A program made the translations under genes and the position numbers. The notes under the pieces are model-generated. The model saw only the letters and a program-made list of their open reading frames with translations. It was not told the DNA's origin and made no database searches. From Chrysochromulina tobinii (taxonomy: Eukaryota; Haptophyta; Prymnesiales; Chrysochromulinaceae), in the NCBI GenBank assembly GCA_001275005.1, contig JWZX01000302.1, positions 1 to 11,166 of the forward strand: 11,166 nt of DNA. Direction: 5' to 3'. Shown piece by piece: positions 1 to 6,708 of the stretch. How positions within the stretch are numbered: the first letter of the stretch is position 1; each line of letters opens with the position of its first letter.

Positions 1-32
1 GGGCGCCGGCGGCGCGGCGGACGGCGACTCAC

Positions 33-3000
33 CGGTCGGATCCGCAAACGTGGACAGGAGCGCGTTCGTCGCGGAGTCGACGTGACCATCTGCCTCCGCG
101 AGGGCCTTGGCCGCTCTCTCCTTGGAGAACCCCATGTCGACGAGCTGCTGGACCTTGGGCGGCAGAGCCGTTCGGGGGGAGCCGGCGAGGCGGAAGGAGC
201 CGTTACGTGTCAAGGTGCCGCTGCGCGTCGACAGGCGCACCGGCGCTGCCGCGGGCGCGCCAGGCGCCGTCCCGGGCGCCATGGGTGCAAGCGCGCCGGC
301 CGTCCTATCCTCGTCCTCGTCGGCACTCCCGATGAGGGCCGCGACCGCTTTGCTCAGATCATTGGCGTGAGCCTCGAGGGCGGCGCATGCCTGGTCGCGA
401 CTGAAGCCCATGTCCATCAGCCGCTTCCGTTCGGGCGGGTCGGCGTCATGCTGGGCGCCCAGCGCGCCATGCTGGGCGCCCAGCGCGCCCTCGGCGGCAT
501 GCATCGGTGCCTGCATCGGCGCATGCATCTCGGGCGTGGGCGCGCGCATGGGCGCGGCCTGGTGCGCCGTGAGGAGCGCCGCCTCCTCGTCCTTTTGAAT
601 ACGCAGCTGATCGCGCTCGCTCTGGCGCAGCGCCGCGTGCTCATTCGCGCGCTCAAACTGCTCGTCCAGAGTGGCGTGCTCACGTGAGAGCTTGGCCACC
701 GCGTCCGAGGCGAGGGCGCGCAGCGAGGCGTACGTGTCGGCGGCGAGGCGCAGCCGCTTGAGGTACTCCTGCTTCTCCATGCACTCTGTGTCGCTGATGC
801 GCGCCTGTGTGAACTCGGCGTTCGTCGCGACGAGCGTGCTCAGGACACGCTCGTACTCACTCACCAAGGCTGCGGCCTCGGCCTGCACGGGCGCGAACTT
901 GCCCAGGTGTGCACGCACCACGTCCATTGGAGGTGTGTCACCACAGTAGATGAGCGCGTTGATGAGGGACTGCCCAGGCACAGGGGCGGGGCGAGCAGGG
1001 CGAGATGCTGGGAGATGGGGCGGAGGTCAGGGGAGATCAGGGGAGATCATAGGAGATCAGGGGAGATCAGGGCCGCGAGAGGGGCAGTCTCAGTTTGGGG
1101 CGTGGATCCACTTTGGGGGGCAGTCTCAGGGGGGGGAAGGGGGGGAAGGGGGAGAAGGGGTGGGAAGGGTGCATGCCCATGCCGTGCAAGCCTGCATGAA
1201 GGCAAGCACCTGATCGTGGGCGGCACGCTGCACGAAGAGGTCGATGGGCGCGGGGGCGAGCGATCGGATGAGGTCGGAGGCTTGCTGATGGAAGGTCGCT
1301 TCCTCGTCGTTGATCTTGAGGATGATATCTCCGACGTTCACACCTGCCTTTGCCGCTGGTCCGTCGGGCTCGCACGAGGCGACACGCACGCCTTGCTCTT
1401 CCTTGGGGGTGTCGACGAGGATCATGCCTACGAGCCCGTCCGCATTACGCTCGATACGAATCGATCTCGTCAATCCGATCATTGACGAAGCGCGCAGAGT
1501 GAGCGCGTCGCGCGTCGTCTTGAGCGTCTCGAGCTGGTCGAGCTGCTCGCGCAGCGTGCGAAAGACGGGCAGCTTGGCCACAGGAGAGCCCCCCGCGTGA
1601 GGCAGCTGATCGATCAGGTCGGCCATGCTGAGCTCGAGCATGCTCAGCTCGCCTGATGAGGGAGGCAATCCATCTAATTAGGGAGGCAATCAAAGGCCAT
1701 GCTGAGCTCGAGGGTGCTCAGCTCGCCTGATGAGGGAGGCAATCGAGATGCACTCAGAGATGCACGCAGCCAAGCTGGACGCCTGCCCACACGAGAGCAC
1801 TCACTCGACTCACCAGTGGCCGCCTCGGCGAATCCACTCGCCAGGTCCGCGTACAACCTCGCTGCGCAGGCGACCTTGTCCTCGGACGCGCTCAGCACGG
1901 CGCGAATGGCCGTGATGGTCGCCGCGCCGTCCGATGCGAGCAGTTCCCATTCGGGTCCAAACTCGCGCCGCATTTGGACTTCGCGCTCGTCCTCGAGCGC
2001 GAGAAGCTCGCCCACCTGATGAGGGAAGCAATCAATCGCGTCATCAGAGGTCATCCGAGGTCATCCGAGGTCATCAGAGGTCATCAGAAGTCATCAGAAG
2101 TCATCCGAGGTCATCCGAGGTCATCAGAGGTCATCAGAGGTCATCAGAGGTCATCTCGAGAGTGTCGCCCACTGATGAGGCAGGCAATCGGGCACACTCA
2201 CCAGTCTGATGAGGGAGGCAATCGGGCACACTCAGCGGCAATCATCGCTCGTCAGCAGCTCGCTCACCTCGGCCGCGCGCGTGGCGCACTGCTTGATGAG
2301 GAGCGACGCCTTGGCCACCTGATCATGGAGGCGATCAATGGCGTCATCAGAGGCAATCAGTTCTCATCGGCCACCTCCGTTCGCAATCAATGGCGTCATC
2401 AGAGGCCATCAGTGGCGTCACCAGAGGCCATCAGTGGCGTCATCAGAGGCCATTTTCTCATCAGCCACCTCCGTTCGCAGCGCAGGCACGCCGCCGTTGG
2501 CATGCGCCGCCCCAATTGAATCGCGAAGCTCCCTTGGCAACCCCTCGCCTGTGGGGAGAGGAGGGGGGGGGCGCCGTGGTGAGCACTTGCATGCACGCCA
2601 ATTGAGTCGCGAAGCTCCCTTGTTGACCCCTCGCCTGTGGGGAAGGCGGGGCGCCGTGGTGAGCCCTCGCCTGTGTCGGCCTCCACGGCTTGCAACGCCC
2701 ACGGCAGGTCGTTGTCTCGCAGCACGCCCTCGCCGTGCGCGACCGCCTGTGCGAGCTGCTCCTGCAGCGCGCTCACGAGGGCGCGCTCGAGCTCATCGTA
2801 CTCGACGAGCAGCGCGCGCGTCGCCTGGGGCACGATGAAAACGAACGGATCCTCCGTCGCTAGCAGCGGCGCGGTGAGCGCCGTCGTGGGCGTCGGCTTG
2901 GACACTACGAGCGGCTGGATATGCTCGAGCGTCGACGCGGCCGGCACGACCTCCAGATACAGCACGTCGTTATCCTTACACGCCTGCGCGTACGCCGACG

Positions 3001-4106
3001 CGACCTTCGCGAACGAGTCGCGGTAGTTGGCGCGAATAGTCTCGGTGGCGCCCCGAGAGCGCTCATCACGGCGCTCGGACTCGTCCACTACGCCCTGGAG
3101 CAGGCCGTGCGCGAGGGCGAGCCGGCACACCTGCTTGCCGTACCGGAACTCGTCCGCGTCGATCGCCGCCGCATGCAGCTGCGAGAGCGCCGCATAGGTC
3201 CGACGGTTCCAGCCCACCACCTGCGCCCACACGGGCGGCGTCACCTCCCGTAGAGGCGTCGTGTTGAGCGCATGCGCGACCTCAGCGTAGGCGACGGCGA
3301 GCTGCGCGGCGATGCGCGAGAGCAGCTTGGGCGACATGCCGTCCAGGCTCGCACGCTCGTAGAAGCAAAGCTGTGCCTGCGCGAGCATGAGCCTCTTGAG
3401 CATCGAGAGTGACTGCGGGCTCAGGTCGATCGTCGTGCGAGCGGCCCAAGGGCAGCCCCTGATGTAGTCGCTCAGGTGCTCGAGCAGCCCCGCCGCCTGC
3501 TGGTACAGGTTGCACGCCACTCGGAGCCCCTCGGCGACCAGCTGGTGGCTCCGCACCGCGTAGAGCGACACCTCGGCCGCATAGTTGAAGAGCGCGACTG
3601 CCGCCTCGAACTTGATGTCGGACTCGCCCTGCTTGACGACGTGGCTGTACGCGTCGCGCCAGACGAAGTGCATGCGCAGCTCATCAGCGTCGAACCGCAA
3701 CTCCATCGCGCACAGCAGCCGAAAGTACTCGGCGAGCGCTCGCATCTTGGCCTCGCTGCCGACCGTGGTCGTGGTCGTGGTGGTGGTGGCGCGGCGGTCG
3801 GAGCTCGTCTCCTCGCCGAGCGTGGTGGCGCGCATCGTGGCCACCTGCGCAAATTGCTCGCGGTGCTGCTCCGCCTCCTCGGCCGAGTACTTGCGCTTGA
3901 TGTACTTGTACAACGATGCCTCCCAGTCCAACCGTTTCGTTAGGGTGAGCGTGTCCTGTGCAAAGCCTCCCCGATCGGGACTCTGCGGCAGCGGGTGGCG
4001 GTGATGCACGGTGGCCCGTGGGCGGACGACGAGCACAAGGGGCTGGGAGAGGCGGTGGGCTTGGTCGCGGCGGCGTGCGGCGCACCTTGGCGGGGATGGC
4101 AAGCAT
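33..4106 (-). CDS. ALIX/Bro1-family ESCRT adaptor with internal PDZ and two C-terminal UBA domains (3' partial)
   Basis: Exons on the minus strand: 4106-4086, 3955-2671, 2548-2469, 2318-2268, 2015-1814, 1652-1210, 969-33. They total 1006 codons plus one base with all phases consistent. The start gives MLAIPAK, the N-terminus usual for plant-type Bro1 proteins. BRO1 domain is about residues 1-383 (FVWRDAYS, ALFNYAAEVS, LMLAQAQ, YGKQVCRLA, CKDNDVLYLEVVP). The V domain runs from about 385 to 815. Residues 438-500 align without gaps, by eye and from memory of the family, to plant ALIX (LP.EL...GG..AL...EFGPEW), which supports exons 3-5. A PDZ domain (609-689) interrupts V. UBA domains lie at about 873-908 and 964-1002. 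Family role: ALIX proteins bind ESCRT-III and sort cargo into multivesicular bodies; UBA domains bind ubiquitin. A GTGAGT donor at 32-27 suggests the gene continues beyond the left edge. The promoter is shared with the divergent WD40 gene. Rhophilins combine BRO1 and PDZ but lack V and UBA. Confidence 0.85.
46..162 (-). other. UBA domain 2 coding segment
   Basis: Residues about 964-1002: VQQLVDMGFSKERAAKALAE, then VDSATNALLSTF, again with an MGF loop and terminal LL. It is separated from UBA 1 by about 55 residues of Ala/Pro/Ser/Thr-rich linker. The donor-like GTGAGT at 32-27 lies just after it. Confidence 0.85.
328..435 (-). other. UBA domain 1 coding segment
   Basis: Residues about 873-908: the MGF loop in RLMDMGFSRDQACAALEA, followed by helix 3 LSKAVAALI. 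This is the standard three-helix UBA pattern. It follows a low-complexity linker with two copies of GALGAQH. Confidence 0.85.
970..1209 (-). repeat. ALIX-like gene intron 6 with 10-bp minisatellite
   Basis: The donor CAG|GTGCTT and acceptor TGGGCAG|TCC are both phase 0, joining HDQ to SLINALIY. On the plus strand, 1021-1070 is five 10-bp units of the gggagatcag type. On the sense strand four of the five units start with CTGAY, a branch-point-like motif followed by pyrimidines. A second element, ggggcagtctcag, occurs twice (about 1081 and 1119), followed by a long G-rich tract (1128-1165) that is C-rich on the sense strand. Confidence 0.75.
1225..1467 (-). other. PDZ domain coding segment inside the V domain
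   Basis: Residues about 609-689 of the ALIX-like protein. The first strand is SIRIERN, the carboxylate-binding loop is GLVGM, then VRVASCEPDGPAAKAG, VGDIILKINDEE, the alpha-2 helix FHQQASDLIRS, and the last strand PIDLFVQR. Order and spacing are those of a canonical PDZ fold. It sits between the V-domain helix ending LKTTRDALTLRA and the next V segment SLINALIY, which starts exon 7. PDZ domains normally bind C-terminal peptides of membrane proteins. Confidence 0.85.
1653..1813 (-). mobile_element. ALIX-like gene intron 5: family-1 introner-like element with duplicated exon start
   Basis: The donor is ACTG|GTGAGT and the phase-1 acceptor is at 1653. The 18-bp module occurs exactly at 1653-1670 and 1727-1744, plus a degenerate copy at 1674-1691. 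Immediately 3' of each exact copy on the sense strand comes the same exon start (GELS.LELSMA). Using the distal acceptor (exon start 1726) runs into TAG after LELSMAFDCLPN, so the proximal acceptor must be used for the full-length protein. Confidence 0.7.
2016..2267 (-). mobile_element. ALIX-like gene intron 4: nested family-1 introner-like elements
   Basis: Donor GAG|GTGAGC, acceptor TCATCAG|GTGGGC, phase 0. Three copies of the 18-bp module lie at 2016-2033, 2172-2189 and 2206-2223. The last two form a tandem repeat of about 34 bp, each copy ending in an acceptor-like TCATCAG. The donor-side sequence GTGAGCGAGCTGCT resembles the start of the next exon, GTGGGCGAGCTTCT (12 of 14), like a degenerate flanking duplication. 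A 10-bp minisatellite occupies 2041-2155. Confidence 0.7.
2041..2155 (-). repeat. 10-bp intronic minisatellite
   Basis: Eleven complete 10-bp units plus half a unit on the plus strand, variants tcatcagagg, tcatccgagg and tcatcagaag. On the sense strand this is CCTCTGATGA and variants; seven of the eleven units contain CTGAT, a YTNAY branch-point match. Because 10 is not a multiple of 3, the TGA in each unit cycles through all reading frames of the sense strand. Confidence 0.9.
2319..2468 (-). mobile_element. ALIX-like gene intron 3: family-1 introner-like element with internal repeats
   Basis: Donor GAG|GTGGCT, acceptor ATGATCAG|GTGGCC, phase 0; GTGGC is present at both borders. A diverged 18-bp module lies at 2319-2336 (ctgatcatggaggcgatc). 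Inside are units of about 22 bp of the ggcgtcatcagaggccatcag type. A second copy of the preceding exon's last bases plus its donor sits near 2367-2388. The segment next to the acceptor, atcaatggcgtcatcagagg, matches intron 4 closely. Confidence 0.65.
2549..2670 (-). mobile_element. ALIX-like gene intron 2: family-2 introner-like element, probable GC-AG intron
   Basis: No GT donor fits between LQAVEADT and GEGLPREL. A GC donor at 2670, after ACAG, gives phase 1 matching the acceptor CCCCACAG at 2549. The same ACAG-GCGAGGG string stands at both borders and a third time at 2634, so the interval looks like a tandem duplication of about 80 bp that also copied the first 38 or so bases of exon 3. 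The plus-strand block 2571-2593 (ggcgccgtggtgagcacttgcatg type) recurs in the receptor-like gene at 10887-10910. Confidence 0.6.
3956..4085 (-). other. ALIX-like gene intron 1
   Basis: Donor AAG|GTGCGC after the seventh codon, acceptor TTTGCACAG|GAC, phase 0, 130 bp. The join MLAIPAK-DTLTL restores a typical BRO1 N-terminus, while reading straight through upstream gives low-complexity sequence. It lacks the family-1 and family-2 modules. Confidence 0.75.
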
Positions 4107-4570
4107 TCCAAGTTCGTGTTCACAAACCGTTCACACTCGGATTTTCCATGCCAAGGGTCCACCGGGTACGGTACCCCAGCGGAAATTCTCGAAGCACGCA
4201 TGTGAGGTATCACGCCGCCCCTGTAAGCTTCGACTTGACGAGACTTGACTCTCAACACAACAGGGCAGCAGCAGCACAACCCAGGGAAGAAGCCGCAGCT
4301 TCGACCATCTCCACCCACGTGCGCTTCACTACCACTTGACTGCCCAGTCCTGAGACCCCGAGCTGGGCTGCCTCTCTCAAGGGCATGTGACTCTTCGTTC
4401 GCGAAGAGCTTCGGAGCCACATGCCGCACTCATCCTTGCGGCACGCTGTTGGCTGTTGCATGTCTGCGCCTTTCGGAACTTGCAGCCGCGCTGTGCTGTG
4501 ATCCCATATCTCCACGCTGCCAAATGCACGCATGCAGCCTAAGCATCTCTTCTTCTCTCTTGTTCGCAGG
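4107..4570. promoter_or_regulatory. Divergent intergenic region between ALIX-like and WD40 genes
   Basis: The two genes start on opposite strands about 465 bp apart, so this interval should hold both promoters and 5' leaders. I see no convincing TATA box. The last 25 bases (tctcttcttctctcttgttcgcag) are a pyrimidine tract ending in CAG, so the WD40 transcript may have an upstream 5'-leader exon spliced here. A nested inverted repeat sits at 4382-4425. Confidence 0.45.
4382..4425. other. Nested inverted repeat / hairpin
   Basis: Inner perfect stem CTCTTCG / CGAAGAG (4391-4397 with 4402-4408) around a TTCG loop. The outer perfect arms are GGCATGTG (4382-4389) and CACATGCC (4418-4425). It lies in the shared 5' region of two divergent genes; the function is unknown. 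Confidence 0.6.
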
Positions 4571-6071
4571 ATGATCGCGACGCTCATCAAATGTGTAACG
4601 GAGAAGACCAGCGCCCACAGCGGCGCATCAATCGATTGGGTCGCCTTTTCCCAAGACGGGACCAAGCTTGTCTCGGGATCGGATGACACTAGAGGGAAAT
4701 ACAGTAGGTGTCCCGGGATCAAAGTCTGGGATTCGGGTGCGCTGTCCCCTCAAATCGCGCCTCCTTGGCCAAAACTGACCCCTGCTGGCTTGTCTGGCAG
4801 ATGCGCTGGGGCTGTTGAGCGAGAAGACGAACGTCCACAGCGTTATCCACAGCGCGGACCTCAGCTCGGTCGCGTTCTCCCCGGACGGGACCAAGATTGT
4901 GTCGGGATCGGCTGACAGGACGATCAGAATCTGGGACTTGGGTGCGCCGCGAGCCCTCAAAATCGCCCCTCCTTGGCCAAAACTGACGACTGTTGGCTTG
5001 CCTGGCAGATGCCCTGGGGCTGTTGAGCGAGAAGACGAACGCGCACGGCTACTCCATCAGGTCGGTGGTATTTTCCCCGGACGGGACCAAGATTGTGTCA
5101 GGATCGTCCGATGGGACGATCAGGGTCTGGGATTCCGGTGCGCCGGAGCCCTCAAAATCGACCCTCCTTGGCCAAAACTGACCCCTGCTGGCTTCTCTGG
5201 CAGATGCGCTGGGGCTGTTGAGCGAGAAGACGGACGCGCACAGCGCCCGGGTCATGTCAGTGGCATTTTCCCCGGACGGGACCAAGATCGTGTCTGGATC
5301 GGCTGACAAGACGATCAAAGTCTGGGATTCAGGTGTGCGCCGGAGCCCTCAAAATCGCCCCTCCTTGGCCAAAACTGACGACTGTTGGCTTGTCTGGCAG
5401 CTTTGGAGCTGATCAGCGAGAAGATGAATGCCCATAGCACTTATATCTTCTCAGTGGCGTTTTCCCCGGACGGGACCAAGATTGTCTCTGGATCGGGCGA
5501 CAGGACGATCAAAGTATGGGATTCGGGTGCGCCGGAGCCCCCAAAATCGCCCCTCCTTGGCCAAAACTGACGCCTGTGCTGGCTTGTCCGGCAGATGCGC
5601 CGGGACTGTTGAGCGAGAAGCCGAACGCGCACAGTCTCTACATCCACTCGGTGGCGTTTTCCCCGGATGGCACCAAGATCGTGTCCGGATCGGCCGACAA
5701 GACGATCAAAGTTTGGAATTTGGGTGCGCCGAGCCCTCAAAATCGCCCCTCCTTGGCCAACACTGATGCCTGCTGGCTTGTCCGGCACAGATGCGCTGGA
5801 GCTGGTGCTGATGAGCAAGAAGTCGAAAGCCCATAAGAGCACCGTTAATTCGGTGGCGTTTTCGCCCGATGGGACCAAGATCGTGTCGGGATCGAACGAC
5901 GGGACGATCAAAGTCTGGGAAATGGTCGAGTGGTCTCGCAAAGATCATTTGATGTTCAACATCGCCACCCAGCGATTTGTCTTGCGGCTGCTGTGGCTGA
6001 ACAAGTACAGCATGAAGTTTCCTGATGATGTGCTTGATCTGCTCGTTCGAGCTTGCTTGCAAAGCAGGTGA
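4571..6071 (+). CDS. Seven-bladed WD40-repeat protein, one blade per exon
   Basis: Exons 4571-4736, 4801-4941, 5009-5137, 5204-5332, 5401-5526, 5595-5723, 5791-6071 give 366 residues. Each internal exon is phase 1-1 and encodes one repeat of 42-47 residues, of the type [14 protein letters not shown]...[25 protein letters not shown]. Seven repeats would close one complete beta-propeller. Exon 7 adds a tail of about 49 residues ([13 protein letters not shown]...[10 protein letters not shown]) with a probable amphipathic helix. WD40 propellers are protein-binding scaffolds; no catalytic motif is visible and the partners are unknown. Repeat 1 carries about eight extra residues (RGKYSRCP) before its IKVWD. 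The start is uncertain: an in-frame ATG at 4532 would add 13 residues, but those bases look like an intron 3' end. The stop TGA overlaps AG|GTGAGG, a donor-like string. Confidence 0.85.
4737..5790 (+). repeat. Tandem exon+intron array with six near-identical introns
   Basis: Introns 4737-4800, 4942-5008, 5138-5203, 5333-5400, 5527-5594 and 5724-5790 are 64-68 bp long. All start GTG and share the core ccctccttggccaaaactg or a one-base variant. Five have CTGAC and the sixth CTGAT as a branch-point candidate about 25 bp before the acceptor, and all but the sixth end TGGCAG or CGGCAG (the sixth ends CGGCACAG). The repeat period is 194-208 bp. Introns match about as well as the conserved exon core, indicating recent duplication or gene conversion. 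Confidence 0.9.
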
Positions 6072-6708
6072 GGCGGGGTATAGCTGGAGCCCGCGACGCT
6101 CGTGCAGCACGGCGCCGCCGTGATAGGCGTCGTTGTGGGCACGTCCAAGCCCGCAAATGACTCGCCCCTCAACCCACACGCGAAGCCTTTCCAACCGACT
6201 ACGGGAGGCGCGCCGTTGTCGGCCAAGGCGGCCACTGGCAGCGGCGGAGGCGGTCGCAGTGGCGGCGCCGGCGGAGGCTGAGGCGCTGCCGCCGGCGCAG
6301 AGCGGAAGCGCGACCTCAAAGCTCAATGCGAGGCTCGAGCACTAGAAGTCTAGGGCGTGCACCCCGGTGGCGGTGGCGGTGGTGGCGGTGGCGCCAGACC
6401 GTGGTGGAGACGCTCGGATCCTTCGGGACGACGGTGACGGGAAGTTTGGTCAAAAGCGCCTCCGACATGACACCGATGTGCGAACTGCGATGAACCCGTG
6501 TGCTGTGTGAATGTCATTGTCAATGGGAACGTCGTGTCGATTGGTTTCTCCTATTTAACACAGAAAGACCCTACACAGATGTTCACAGCCATCGCACGAC
6601 ATTCGCCAAGTTCTACTCCCCTTGCTCACCTCACCATGCCCCCTCAGTCTGCGGTTCTTGCCCACACTTCTCACTTGCGTGCGCCCTGGCTATGGCGCCC
6701 ATCGCGCC
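6072..6708. other. Convergent intergenic region, no gene called
   Basis: This lies between the stop of the WD40 gene and the stop of the receptor-like gene on the opposite strand, so it should hold both 3' UTRs. It has a GGC-rich stretch (6238-6295) and a GGTGGC simple repeat (6365-6395). A short open stretch at about 6130-6280 (TSKPANDSPLNPHAKPFQ) could be coding on the plus strand, but I find no splice join that would connect it to the WD40 exon. The part after about 6480 is noticeably less GC-rich. Confidence 0.5.

Noticed and set aside
82-687. Plus-strand open frame of 201 codons
   Set aside because: It is antisense to exon 7 of the ALIX-like gene, whose minus-strand frame encodes V-domain helices and two UBA domains.
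855-864. GTGAGT inside exon 7 on the minus strand as a possible donor
   Set aside because: The V-domain helix AAALVSEYERVLSTL reads through it without a break, so no intron is needed.
2041-2155. CRISPR-like short repeat array
   Set aside because: Units are 10 bp and directly abutting with no spacers, inside a spliced eukaryotic gene.
3740-3795. gtggtcgtggtggtggtg simple repeat as a possible intron or regulatory repeat
   Set aside because: It encodes an in-frame poly-Thr tract inside the BRO1 domain loop with no splice sites around it.
4107-4429. N-terminal extension of the ALIX-like reading frame up to an ATG at 4429 on the minus strand
   Set aside because: The extra residues are low complexity and unlike any BRO1 start, while the ATG at 4106 with a GT-AG intron gives the expected MLAIPAK start.
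6061-6300. Extra 3' exon of the WD40 gene using AG|GTGAGG at the stop
   Set aside because: The two acceptors I tried nearby (CAG near 6106 and TAG near 6082) put the reading frame into a TGA near 6120, so TGA at 6069-6071 is kept as the stop.
6545-6640. TATTTAA followed by an ATG at 6636 as a possible plus-strand promoter and small gene
   Set aside because: The short frame runs antisense into the 3' end of the receptor-like gene and has no recognisable product; it is better explained as 3' UTR.
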